A DNA stretch of 64,000 bases from Sabellastarte sp. h YS-2021 (taxonomy: Eukaryota; Annelida; Polychaeta; Sabellida; Sabellidae): NCBI GenBank assembly GCA_964017235.1, contig OZ024936.1:53247028-53311027 (forward strand), given 5' to 3'. The notes beneath the pieces are model-generated. The model was given only the letters and a program-made list of their open reading frames with translations. It ran no database searches and was not told the DNA's origin. Positions 20,730 through 31,658 of the stretch are shown here, piece after piece; the first letter of the stretch is position 1; the number at the start of each line of letters is the position of its first letter. The position numbers were made by a program, and so were the translations under genes.

Positions 20730-21770
20730 ACTGATGTCTTACAGTTAGGTCTGAATATTATTCTTTCCTTCCAATTAACGTTGACGGCAAGACAAGCATT
20801 CAGTCAGATAAATATTAGTATAATTAAAATATTTTAAGATTTTTTCCCAACTGCATTGCTCCTATTTTTAACCTCCAAGTGAGAGGTGTTAAATATAGTG
20901 TAATGATAATGAAGGTCACGAACATGAGAGTACTCATAGGAATGCAAGTTCACCATAATATCTGCATATACAGCATATTCATTCCTTATTTTATTTTTTG
21001 CCGAGTCACGTGATGTAGCTAGTTGCTTGTTAGGAAGCAAAAGAGAGGACATAAGATGAGAGTTTGGCTGCAAGTCAGAGAAAGGATCACGTGATTACAA
21101 ATGGATGGATCATAATTTAAAGGGGAAAGGGATAGATCTGAGGTTAAGTTAAAGTAGATCTATACAGTTCTTTAAAAAAGTGAGAACTTCAAATTTTGAT
21201 GTCATTAGTCTCATTAAAATTTTGAATGATAAGAGTGCATTCTACCTTTTACAGTTAATTAAATTTGGAGATAATAATATACTCAGATCATGCCATGCAG
21301 ACATGAAATGCAAGGGGGTAACGGTTATTTATGTTGGAATTGCGTGTAATAACTAGGTTAAGTAAATAGTTATAAGATGGGAAAGATGCATGGGAAAAGG
21401 TAGTAAATATAATAAATTTCAATGATTATCATAATATTAGTTTAGATAAATAATTTGAGAATGATTTATTTCACATAATGTTGAAAGAGGGTTTTCTTTA
21501 ATGATAGTCAAGTATAAATATATGTGTTTCTTTCTCAGAGATATCCATATGTTGTTAAATTAAATGCAGTAAGAGATGAATAGAGCAATTAAAATTATTC
21601 AGGTATCAAGTTGAGTATTCTCCTAAATTACTATTCATGCATATAAGCTTCAATGTCATATTTACAGGTTGCCATGACGTCACTGCCTCGTTTTGGTTTG
21701 GTGTGAAACAGTTTGGAAGTGTTTCTTAAGTTCAACAGATATTAGATTTTTGTGACAGTTCTTTGTTAGG
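20730..21770. other. Intergenic or DIRS 5' flank, nothing recognised
   Basis: AT-rich sequence. Part of it may be the non-coding 5' region of the DIRS element that starts coding at 21771, but I could not identify a terminal repeat. Confidence 0.4.
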
Positions 21771-22480
21771 TTGTATGGATTTTATTGTGATATCATGGCA
21801 TCATCTGGCCAGAGTACAGGTCACTGTGGCCATATTATGTCGCGTTTCAACATGCATGTTCGCTGTGCACGCTTCCACAATAAAGGGTCAGGAATGGATC
21901 CCTGTGTATTGGGACAGGATAACTGTGCAGCTTGTCTGATTTTCACCAATGAGCTGCGAAAACAGTTGCCCATGCCCACTTACAAAATCAGAAAAGAGAG
22001 GAAGTCTTCAAAAACGGATGTGATCTCTCTCAGATCAATGTGGTCGGTCCAAGTAACGCATCTGTTGAAGACCCCTCTTTGAAGAACGAATGGTCTACAC
22101 GTTTTGCTTGTATTGAAGCTCTTCTGACCATGGGTTCTAACCATTTGTCTGCTACACAACCTACTTCTGCACCAGTTGTTTTCCCGGTCAAGGTCACACC
22201 CCCCACTAGGGGCTTTGTCTGCTTAACCTTTATTGCCTCATACTGTTTTCACAGTGTTTAACCGCTGCATAACTAAATTGCAAACTGACATTCAGGATAA
22301 CCTTAGGTCACTTGAATCCAAGTTGATGAAGTGCAATTCCTCCCAGAAAGCTGAAAAGGCGCTGATGGAGATCCATGATTTGACCGCCTTTAATCAGAAT
22401 GTTAGCTTTTGCATGGGCAAGGTCATACAGCAGATATACTCTTTGTCCAAATGGGCAACATCACCTTGTTAAGGAGAGAT
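21771..22480 (+). pseudogene. DIRS-like element 3, Gag-like ORF (frameshifted)
   Basis: The first frame (21771-22082) carries a Cys/His cluster (CGHIMSRFNMHVRCARFH...DNCAACLIF), the zinc-knuckle-like N-terminal pattern seen in DIRS Gag proteins. The frame then shifts into 22040-22261 and again into 22233-22472, where a predicted helical segment (DIQDNLRSLESKLMKC) occurs. Gag would package the element RNA. The shifts make the copy non-functional. Confidence 0.65.
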
Positions 22481-22559
22481 GCATACCTGGATCTGGGGGT
22501 TAAGCCTGATACATTGTGCGCCTTACCCAACAGCCCTCTCAACTCTTTGGGTATGTTTC

Positions 22560-23400
22560 CAGATGACATGACACATGGGGAGGGGGATGAGATTCCAAAG
22601 ACAGAGGCTGAATCCCGTACCATCCAGCCCAGATCAGCCATGGCAGGTATAGTTCTAGGAAACAGATATCAGCTTTTTCAAGGAGGTTGGAACCGTCAGG
22701 ACGCTAATGACAACAGGTGTAAACTACATGTTTGTTATGATTCTTACACCTCAAGGACTTAGTCCTCAATACCTTAAACTGGTTCCTACAGGTCAAAACC
22801 TTCAAAATGTCCATTCGACTATCCCTTCAGCAAGGAGAGTGGGTCACTTCGTTGAAAATATCTCAGGTTCCATTGTCATGGTCCAGTTTCAGGCTCTCCC
22901 ATTTAGTCTGTCTAAGGCCCCAAGGAGTTCACCATTATTGTCAAGGAGGTCAAACTCATGGCTCAAGGCCAGGAACATAGGGATGCGCCAATACCTGGAC
23001 GACTGACTGATCAGAGCCCAGGACAGAAATATTGCTTCCAGGACACCCAGACCCTTTTAGGCTTGTGCCAGGAATTAGGTTGTGTGGTAAATCTGAAGAA
23101 GTCAGAGCTGGAACCAAAGCAGGTGATTAACTCTGCAGGTTACCAGTATGACTTGACTCAAGGAATGGTCAGGCCCACCCAGAGAGGTGGGGGGCCCTAA
23201 CCTCCAAAATCAAAGCCCTTCTGTCCCAGACAATTTGCTCAGTGAGAGAGCTCATGTCCTTGATAGGCCTGCGACAGACGAACAGGTGCCCTCCGATAGA
23301 CTGCACATGAGGCCTATTCAGTGGCATATGGAGAACTATTACCATATTCCAGAGTCACTGGAAAACATTGTTCCAATCTCAAACTACCTTCATTAACACC
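22560..23400 (+). pseudogene. DIRS-like element 3, reverse transcriptase (broken)
   Basis: Fragments in several frames include FQALPFSLSKAPRSS (the LPFGLS-type box) and RQYLDD, where the catalytic pair is present but the next codon, normally Trp, is TGA. More stops follow at once. VKLMAQGQ-like and LNLKKSELEP-type segments match the DIRS RT palm and thumb. The RT is non-functional. Confidence 0.75.
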
Positions 23401-23464
23401 TGATTTGGTGGTTAAAGGAGGAGAATGTCCTTCAAGTTGGTTAACACCTGCACCCCCTTCGTCA

Positions 23465-24230
23465 CACCGTTCAGATGTTTACAGACGCATCTAACAAAGG
23501 TTGGGGCACATATAGGAGGGAGACTAAACAACAAGAGGCATTCGGTCTATTCCAGAGTGCAAGCTGCATTAAAAATTTCCTGGAATTAAAGGAGTTTTGT
23601 TAACCCTCAAGGAGTTTAAGCCACTTTGGAGAGTTCAGGTTGTTCTGGGGGGCCACCGATAATACTACTGTGGTGGCTTACTTCAACAAAGAGAGAGGCA
23701 TGCGATCAGACTCTGTGCCCTCCTTTGGAGACACTTGTCCTGGTGCAACCTCAGGCAAATTTGTCTGAGGGCACACCACATACTGGGTTGGCTGAATCTG
23801 ATAGTCGACAAGTTGTCCAGACACTGACAGGTCATTCAGATGGAGTGGTCTCTTTATCTGGATGTCTTTGCTCAGATCTGCCACAGGTGGCATCTTCCCC
23901 AGATGGACCTGTTTGCCACCAGGTACAACAACAAACTGCCTCAGTTTGTGTCCCCAGTCCCGATGCCAGAGCATAAGCAGTTGACGCTTTGAGCCTGTCA
24001 CGGAAAAATCTGGACCTGTATGCATTTCCTCAGTCATCAGTGTCAAAGGGTGATCCTAAAAGCTCCGATTTGGCCCAACATGCCCTGGTTCTGGGATCTG
24101 GTGGAGTTTTGTCTCAGATACCATTGTGCCTACCAACCCAGCCAGATCTCTTGACACAGCCATTCAACGGCAGCCTTCACAGGGATCTGCAGAACCAGAA
24201 CCTCCAAGCCTGGCTCCTCTAGCTAAGGCT
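23465..24230 (+). pseudogene. DIRS-like element 3, RNase H and linker (broken)
   Basis: MFTDASNKGWGTYRRE at about 23474 is the RNase H first catalytic region. NFLELKEF and ATDNTTVVAYFNKE follow the DIRS order. The linker (QMDLFATRYNNKLPQFV-like) lies near 23900, and its DLYAFPQS variant at about 24010. Frames alternate and stops interrupt it. Confidence 0.75.
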
Positions 24231-24775
24231 GTCAGGGACCAGGGTTTCTCTGTCCAGGTGGCAGAGAAAAATGAAGCATCTCAGAGATGGTCTACCAGAC
24301 ATGTCTATGAGGCGAACTGGTCCGTTTTTGTTTGATAGTATCTGTAGAGCAAATAGCGGAGAGGAGAGGAAATTACAACATAGCACCATCGATGGGTACA
24401 GGACGGCAATTGCTGAGTAGGGAACCCTGCTGTTAATATCGGCAAAAATTAAAATCTCAACAGGCTTCTCGACAGTTTCCACAGGGATAGGGATAAAGGG
24501 TGCTGAGGTGTCCCATCTTGGAACCTCTTCTTGGTCCTTCATCGGCTGACAAAGCCTCCCTTTGAACCTCTCTTTGAACCTCTTGGGTCACTAAGAATAT
24601 TCGTCACCAAACAGATTGGTCCATGGTCTCGTTATGACCTTCTCCAAGTTTCCTCTCAAAGAAACAACTTGCATGGAAGTGTGGCTCCGGAGGTGATCCC
24701 ATCCCTAGCACCCACTCTAGGTAGATCTCTGAAAAAGACAGACCACTTTATCCAGTTTGGGCTCTGCAGTATAAC

Positions 24776-25138
24776 TTGGACAAAACTTGTGATCTGAGGG
24801 ACAACAAGGAGCTTGTGTTCATCTCCTTCAAGAAGAATTTTGAACAGGATATTTCTCCTTCTACTATTTCTTCTTGGATTAAACAGATGGTGATCCTCTG
24901 TTATCAGTTATCGGATCAAGAGTCTCTTACTCTTCACCAGGTCAGGGCTCATGAAATTAGAGCCGTTGCAGCTTCCAAGGCTTTTCAAGGAAGAGTCTCC
25001 TTGGACCAGATCTTATCAGCTTGCCATTGGAAGTGGCACAACACCTTCACCCAGTCTTATCTGAAGGATGTGGCATGGGCCGACAGAGTTCTATCATCTG
25101 GGGCCAGTGGTGGCAGCCCAACAGATTTACGTTCCTAG
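24776..25138 (+). CDS. DIRS-like element 3, tyrosine recombinase C-terminal catalytic domain
   Basis: This 120-codon open frame preserves the catalytic half of a DIRS tyrosine recombinase. It has a basic Arg-His box VRAHEIRAVA (HxxR), then CHWKWHNTFT with the second His/Trp position, and the nucleophile Tyr in TFTQSYLKD. In the living family this enzyme integrates a circular DNA copy without target duplication. The N-terminal half is in other frames (24126-24797), so the enzyme as a whole is broken, although this part is clean. Relics 1 and 2 have lost these residues. Confidence 0.8.
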   Translation: MDKTCDLRDNKELVFISFKKNFEQDISPSTISSWIKQMVILCYQLSDQESLTLHQVRAHEIRAVAASKAFQGRVSLDQILSACHWKWHNTFTQSYLKDVAWADRVLSSGASGGSPTDLRS

Positions 25139-25490
25139 ATTCCCTCTGCCATTGCCACCAGGTGGTGTGGCTATGTACATAGTGTATATAGACTTGTATA
25201 TAATGTTAGTTTCTGACCTTGGTGATTTTTGGATGTTAGTTTAGACTCCCCCAAAGGGATGGTCAAAGTTTTTAAACCCCCCAGCCAGGTCCCTTAGGGG
25301 TGTGGTTTGTAGCCTTCCTGGCTCCCTCCCCTTGGACTCCGCAGGGAGAGAACTCTTTCTCCCCCCTCTCCCATATCGGGGGAGAAAAAAGTGGGGAACC
25401 CGGTCCAGTAACCGATATGTCCAGTTGGATCCTAGGGCCGGATTATTCCCGTTTAGAGTTCTTTCAGTCCCTCAGACAGCTACTCTCCTG
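25139..25490 (+). other. Non-coding 3' region of DIRS-like element 3
   Basis: A GC-richer tail with a ~20-nt hairpin-like CTCTCCCATATCGGGGGAG, no ORF with a domain, and no gene. It is interrupted by the SINE at 25505. Confidence 0.5.
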
Positions 25491-25504
25491 CCACTGTGTA
25501 GTTA

Positions 25505-25740
25505 GGGGCCACGGTGGCAGAGTGGTAACACTCTTGCCTCCCACCTCTGAGGCCGGGGTTCGATCCCCGCACGGGCTCAAGTGGGAAAGCTGGTAGTTGC
25601 TTGCCGTTGGTCAGCAGTTTACAGTACGCAACCCTAGCGAACTCTATGTACTGGTTTCCTCTGCCCTTCCAACTACCCGTCGTGATATGACCTATACAGT
25701 GTTGAAAGCGACGTAAAACCCCAAATAAACAATAAACAAT
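25505..25740 (+). repeat. tRNA-derived SINE inserted in the DIRS tail, 14-bp target-site duplication
   Basis: The head GGCCACGGTGGCAGAGTGGT, the B box GGTTCGATCCCC, the common body and the tail CGTAAAACCCCAAATAAAC are all present. It is flanked by CCACTGTGTAGTTA at 25491-25504 and 25741-25754. It is the best preserved copy of this family in the window. Confidence 0.92.
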
Positions 25741-25798
25741 CCACTGTGTAGTTATTCTAGCATTAGTCTGTCAAGTATGATTATATTAACGCAAAAAA

Positions 25799-26132
25799 TA
25801 GAAAATTTAATAAGTAAATTAAATTTTTATAAGTTAATATCTTACCTAACAGACGAGGGAGTTCACCCTACCGTCTCCACTTGGTTAGCTGCCTGGGGAC
25901 ATTCTATGGGTGAGGTTATATAGAAAAAGAGGTGTTCACGTCATGGCCACCTGGTGAGTACAGGAAGCATTAGCTCTCTAGTGTGTGGAGAGGGCATTGC
26001 TGATCCGGCCATAGGGGACTCAGGACATCTTTTTCTGACATTTGGCGGACCAGCTCACACTGGGCATATAGCTTTAGTCTATTAGGTAAGATATTAACTT
26101 ATAAAAGTTTAATTTTCTTATTAAAATTTCTA
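25799..26132. mobile_element. Hairpin element 2 with 56-bp inverted repeats
   Basis: The left arm (25799-25854) and the reverse complement of the right arm (26077-26132) share TATAAGTTAATATCTTACCT and flanking AT-rich sequence over 56 bases with few mismatches. The ~220-bp interior is GC-richer and non-coding. It may be the inverted terminal and internal complementary region of a DIRS element or a separate MITE. Confidence 0.75.
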
Positions 26133-26187
26133 GTTTCGTTTGATTAGATATGTGTTTAGGTGCACTGTTTCCAGTTGATTTGCAAAT

Positions 26188-28371
26188 AGAAGCGTGAATC
26201 AGAATTTTGACTTTGAACCTGAATAACACAAAGAGTATTTCATATATTTTCAATGTTAACACCTCACATAATAGGTGTGTTATCCCTTATGCCAAATATG
26301 AATCCCCTAATATTTATGCAAATATTAAAAATATTACTTTTTCTGTCCCTAATTGACCAAAACCCTTGAATCAGTTTTTGGGTCTATTTTGAAAAAAAGG
26401 TAAACACTGAATGAATACTTCAACCATATGAAGTCTACCATATATGGCATTGTTATATGTGGTCAGTAATAAAATAATGAGCCTGTTTAACCAATTTCAA
26501 ATGTGAAGTAGTGTGTGCATGTTTATATTTCTAGAATATGAAGTGTTTCTGGTGGAAGTAGTGATCAGTTCATGGGTCTAATTTTGGTATCTTTTTTAGT
26601 TCAAACCTTAATAACACATCCAGTATTTTCATTTGTTTTCATGGAGATAGCTCAGATGTTATCCCTTTATCATCGTACAAGATATCATTTTCTAAATATT
26701 TGTAGAAATATTGAACTCATAGTTATCTTTGTATCTTATTGCTGAAAACCCAGTGATCAGTGTACGGGTCTATTTTGGAAAAAAATGTTACACTTGACTT
26801 ATCACTTCAGAGATTTACAATATATGTACTGTTACCTGTGGTCACTTAGGACTGACCAAATCATGATTTCAAATTGTCCAAATGCAGGTATTGTTTTCAC
26901 CCATGGCATCTAGCTGTGCTGACAGGTGAATGGATGGGTGGGCAGGTGGGCAGGGGCAAATATCTTGTCTGGCCTGTATCTCAGAATCTGTTCGATGTTG
27001 ATACTTGATAGGGGTAATGATGTGCAATGTCATACTGTGACATTAATCTGACCTTTGACCTTGATTGTCAAAATGTGTTCTACAATAATATTTCAAACAT
27101 ATTTCTCTCATGACAATGATATATAGATTGCTGCACCTGATTATTACTTCCACCAAGGAGGTATCAGTTTTATAATGGGGACCATGGAAGCACAGTGGTA
27201 ACACACTCGCGTCTCACCTCTGAGATCAGAGGTCGAATCCTGGCCTGACCTCAAGTGGGAAAGTGGCTTGCCATTGGTCAGCAGTTTATAGTACAGAAGC
27301 TTGACCAGCTGTATGTACTGGTTTCCTCTTCCCTTCCAACCACCCGTCGTGATATGGCCTGTATAGTGTTGAAAGTGACGTAAAAACCCAAATAAATAAA
27401 TATTTTTATAATTGTCTGCTTGTCTCTTTGTCTGTTTGCTGTTAGCAGGATATTGTAAATACTACTAGTTGGATCTTCCCGAAAAGAAATCAGAAGATGT
27501 GTCCAACTTACATACTGTTAAACTTCTAGATTGATCTGGATCATCATCTGGATACACAAAAATAACTTTGATTTATCTATTTACGTATTATTACATGCAT
27601 TGGCACTCTTGGTATGCACTCTCCAAGTGGTCTAGTTATAGGCAATTCTACCTAAATCTGTGATTTCTATTGACAACAATATTTCAATTAATAAATTTTT
27701 AAGCTTCACAACTTTTAGTTTACTGATTAATGATTTGATACTTTGATACTACTTTTTTGATACTTTGCATACATTTTAGTTGTTATTTGTCTTGCACCTA
27801 TCAAATAATGATTTGATATTGCCTTATTTTGATACTTTGCATACATTTTAGTTGTTATTTGTCTTGCACCTTAGTATAGCTTACAATGCAAGTTCTTTAT
27901 GTAATGTTGTCCAATGCTATTTTCCCAGACTGTTACCCCAAACATAAAAAATATGTGTTTACATTTGTAATTATACATCAAATACACAAAAGTTTTTATA
28001 ACTGAAGTACGTGAAGACACACCACTACACAAAATACTTGACCAAAATAGGCTCACAATTTGGTCAGTGTCCTTGTGTTACAGTCTATATATAGTGAACT
28101 TGAAACAGCTGGGTGTTCAGTCAAGTGTGACATTTTTTCATAATAGACCCAAAAACTGATTCAAGGGTTTTGGTCAATTACAGACAGAAAAGGCAAGATT
28201 TTTAATATTTGTATAAACATTAGGGAATTAATATTTGGCACAGTAATAAAGGGATAACACACCTATTATTTGAGGCATTAACATTGAAAATATATGAAAT
28301 ACTCTTTGTGTTATTCAGGTTCAAAGTCAAAAATTCACCAAAATTAGACCCATAAACTGATTAACGCTTCT
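26188..28371. mobile_element. Fold-back element with ~200-bp inverted arms
   Basis: The left arm (26188-26392) matches the reverse complement of 28136-28371 over about 200 bases, including the outer end AGAAGCGT(G/T)AATCAG. A ~193-bp unit repeats inside the left arm side: GGGTCTA-TTTTGG recurs at about 26380, 26574 and 26766. The right arm holds about two such units (28143 and 28346). It has no ORF. A SINE is nested inside. Tandem repeats within inverted arms resemble fold-back elements. Confidence 0.75.
27177..27403 (+). repeat. tRNA-derived SINE nested in the fold-back element
   Basis: Same family as 25505-25740 (GGACCATGGAAGCACAGTGG head, GGTCGAATCCTGGCC B box, tail AAAAACCCAAATAAATAAA). 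It is flanked by the 9-bp repeat TTTTATAAT (27168-27176 and 27404-27412). Confidence 0.85.
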
Positions 28372-28422
28372 ACCCAATACCCCATCAGAAAAATCTATCA
28401 GACAGTCTTAGAGCTCAGTTAT

Positions 28423-28975
28423 TAACTCATATATTCCGGTTAACTAACTGGTATATTCAAGTTAGCCAACTCGTATATTCCAGTTAGCTAACTGGTACAT
28501 TCCAGTTTACTAACTGGTATATTCCAATTACTAACTGGTATATTCCAGTTATTAACTTGTATATTCCAGTTAGCTAACTTATATATTCAAGTTATTAACT
28601 CGTATATTCCAGTTACTAACTCATATATTCAAGTTAGCTAACTGAAATATTCAAGTTAGCTAACACATATTTTCCAGTTAGTTGACTGAAATATTTAATA
28701 GTCAGTTATATATTCCAGTAAGTAACTTGAATATACCAGTTAGTAACTGTAATATATGAGTAACTAACTCGAATATACCAGTAAGTAATTGGTATATTCA
28801 AGTTAGCTAACTGGTATATTCCAGTTACCTAAGTTGTATATTGAAGTTAGCTAACTGGTACATTCAAGTTAGTTAACTCATATGTTCAAATTAGTAACTG
28901 GTATATTCCAGTTATTAACTCATATATTCCAGTTACCAACTGGTATATTCAAGTTAACTACTGGTATATTCATGT
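28423..28975. repeat. ~20-bp minisatellite with a GTTAGCTAAC core
   Basis: About 27 diverged units of TATATTC(C/A)AGTTAGCTAACTGG, with units at ~20-bp spacing. The core GTTAGCTAAC is a perfect palindrome, so the array can form many cruciforms. Confidence 0.9.
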
Positions 28976-28988
28976 TGGTACAATAAAA

Positions 28989-29027
28989 CTGGCTGTTGAA
29001 CGGGACGTAAAACCCCAACTTTGACCT
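28989..29027 (+). repeat. 5'-truncated SINE, 39-bp tail only, with 14-bp target-site duplication
   Basis: CTGGCTGTTGAACGGGACGT and the rest of the tail up to CTTTGACCTT are the same as the 3' end of the SINE at 52912-53060. The flanks repeat TTGGTACAATAAAA at 28975-28988 and 29028-29041. So this tiny fragment was itself inserted by target-primed reverse transcription. Confidence 0.85.
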
Positions 29028-29041
29028 TTGGTACAATAAAA

Positions 29042-29500
29042 AAAGGTTTGGCACTCCAGAGCTTCCGTAGTGCATAACACAAAAAAAACTCAGACAAGTG
29101 TGTTTTGTTGGATTTGTAAACTTGATAGTCAAAAGAGGGGACGTGGAGATACTAAAATAACGGACATGTGTGTCCGTTTTTTGGAGACAAGAGGTACATA
29201 TGCAGTTTTTCACATAGGTATACTGGTACTTCAGCCCAATTTTAATATTCGTTCCCTGCGTGGGGTGGTTTCTTTATGGCCAATACCATATATAAAGTCA
29301 ACAATGTGTCAGATGTCTCATCCAGCCCTTTAAATTATACCCGAGAGTTTTCCTTTTTGGTTAAAAGTGTCCAATATCCTCCACTATTGGCCACTTTGTG
29401 ATTTTGACCATATATAGAATTCTTTTTAGTACATTTCAAAAGAAACTCTTTACATTTATTTCAACTAAAATTATCATAATAGCCGAAAAATACACACGGG
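29042..29500. other. Intergenic, nothing recognised
   Basis: AT-rich sequence with short open frames that carry no domain. Confidence 0.45.
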
Positions 29501-29504
29501 GTGG

Positions 29505-29735
29505 GGGGCATGGTGGCAGAGTGGTAATACTCTCGCCTCCCACCTCTGAGATTGGGATTCGGTTCCCGGCCCTGGCTCAAGTAGGAAAGCTGGTAGTTGC
29601 TTGCTGTTGGTCTGCAGTTTACAGTACAGAACCTTGACCAACTGTATGTACTGGTTTCCTCTGCCCTTCTAACTACCCGTCGTGATATGACCTGTACAGT
29701 GTTGAAAGCAACGTAAAACACCAAATAAATAAATA
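29505..29735 (+). repeat. tRNA-derived SINE
   Basis: GGCATGGTGGCAGAGTGGTA head, GGATTCGGTTCCCGGCC B box, common body and (AAAT)n tail. No convincing target duplication lies directly at its ends. Confidence 0.88.
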
Positions 29736-29739
29736 AATC

Positions 29740-30705
29740 AACTAGAAATGGAGTTTCATTCCAGAATTTTTACAGTCAGTTCAACATATAATTTGTTTCT
29801 GAAGATTGAGATTTGATTCCTTTCCTTTCATCAGTGATACAATAAATGTTTTCTTCCATATGTTATTTGTATTGTGAATATTAAAAATATTTGTTTATAT
29901 TTTTGTTGCAGGGCAATAAATGTGTAAGGTATATAGCAAAAACTAAAAACAATAATAATTTTGAAATAATAAAAGTGATAAATATCTTTGAAACAGTTTG
30001 TACATTGTACTATTTAACAAGGACTTTTATCCACAATCTCAAAAATGGTTTTGGGCTTTTCTACACAGTCATCAACAAATTGTATGACTTTTCTATGTAT
30101 GAATTTTCTCTGCAGAGCTTTGTTTCTATTTTATGAACTAGAAATATTTTCCAGCGAAATTGAACATTATCAAGAGTGTACACTTTACATGATAAAACAC
30201 CTGGTAATTGTTATTTCTGTAACATGAATAATTTTACACACCACTGAAATATGTATTATCTTTGAATTTGCGAGGCCATTTATGCTAGACTCTGTGAAGA
30301 GAATGCTGGTAGACATGTTTTCAATTATGTTTTCCCAAACTTTAATATTTTAAAAACTCACCCCACACTCTAGTGTATCACATTAATCATTTCAGTGTAC
30401 CAATACGTCTAGCCTTGCCCATAAGACTCTACCAGAGCCCTTAGCTCAATGCATGAAAACACAAAAAACTAGGTCTTTTATCTTAGTCCCTAGCTCATAG
30501 GTTTTGGTTAGAACTCAGTAAAATGTAACTATGGTTAAACATTTTCTGCTAATGGTGGCATAATGCCTTCTGAGCACTACAGTGCTGAACCCTTTTTAAA
30601 ATTAAGCATGTTTTAACAGGCTAGACAGTTTTAAAAAAATCTTATTACATACTTACATGTTTATTTTATCACACTAAGTTCTAGCATTCAATTTGCTATA
30701 TGCAT
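29740..30705. other. Intergenic, nothing recognised
   Basis: AT-rich sequence. The open frames at 29891-30136 have no recognisable domain. Confidence 0.45.
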
Positions 30706-30707
30706 AT

Positions 30708-30850
30708 CTGGGGCCACGGGGGCGCAGTGGTAACACACTTGCCTCTCATATCTGAGGTCTGAGGTTCAAACCCCAGTTTCATCGTTAATGAGCTTAAATA
30801 GGTCTTGTACACCACTGACCACCCATACTACCCTTGCCAGTTATTTCAAG
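30708..30850 (+). repeat. tRNA-like SINE head
   Basis: GGGGCCACGGGGGCGCAGTG with GTGGTAACACACTTGCCTC resembles an A box region, and GAGGTTCAAACCCCAG is a good B box. The body after the B box differs from the common family, so this is a diverged or chimeric copy. Confidence 0.65.
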
Positions 30851-31395
30851 CTCCATCCACATTCCTGTTAAATGATTTTATTGGTAACTCATAAATATGT
30901 CAGTGTACTACCCTAGGTAGGAATGGTGTCAAAGTGGCTGCAGAAGAAGGTAAATATTATATTATATATAGTAATGTTGATGAGCAAATCTCCTGTACTG
31001 TATATTGTACTTCAAGATCACTGAAATGAAAGATGTTATCCAAGTATTAAGAGGGTCCACAAGGATTAAGTTCTAAATTCTTCAAATTTGATGATAAAGG
31101 AAATATGATAAAGTGTTCTAAGATAGATTATTGGATTGCTGATACTCAAAAACATAGGTAAAAACACCAAAGCCATGTCTCTATCTGTCATAGAAGGAAA
31201 GTTATAAGCAAAAGCCTGATTTTTCGAGTTACGCTGGTGGCCATTATGAAAATGGCCTCCAATGGGTAGTTGATCCCAAAATATACCCGTGGGCATCACA
31301 TATTATTGTTTCATAAGGTCACAGGGACTAAAAAAATTGGTCCCATACTGTTATGGGGGGGGGGTGCACGGGGGACCTCTATGGCCCATGGACTA
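30851..31395. other. 5' flank of the Ngaro-like element, nothing recognised
   Basis: AT-rich sequence, with a poly-G run (10 G) at about 31356-31365, no gene. Confidence 0.45.
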
Positions 31396-31550
31396 TATGG
31401 GTATGCTGTGAATGGTCTCTAGGGTGGAAAGGATTGGCATTATTGACAACAGCAATCAACGAATTGGTTCTGCTTGATTGAACCCACGCTTGGGGGTCTT
31501 CTTTCATATAACAAAGAACAATCAATAAGAACACACCACACGTGAGAAAT
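31396..31550 (+). repeat. Ngaro-like direct repeat A1
   Basis: TATGGGTATGCTGTGAATGG, ATTGGCATTATTGACAACA and AATTGGTTCTGCTTG recur in the same order at 37893-38035 with about 75-80% identity by eye. This copy lies 5' of the Gag-like ORF. Confidence 0.8.
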
Positions 31551-31658
31551 TAAAAAAAATGAAGTTCCAGGGATATGTACAAGTGTTACAAGTGTTTTAC
31601 AAGATTTTACAAGTGTTTTATACAAGTTTATGATGTTAGTGCTTAATGATTTTATAAC

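Noticed and set aside
25505-25600. True tRNA genes at the SINE heads
   Set aside because: A and B boxes are present but no cloverleaf acceptor stem closes, and each is followed by a shared body and A-rich tail.
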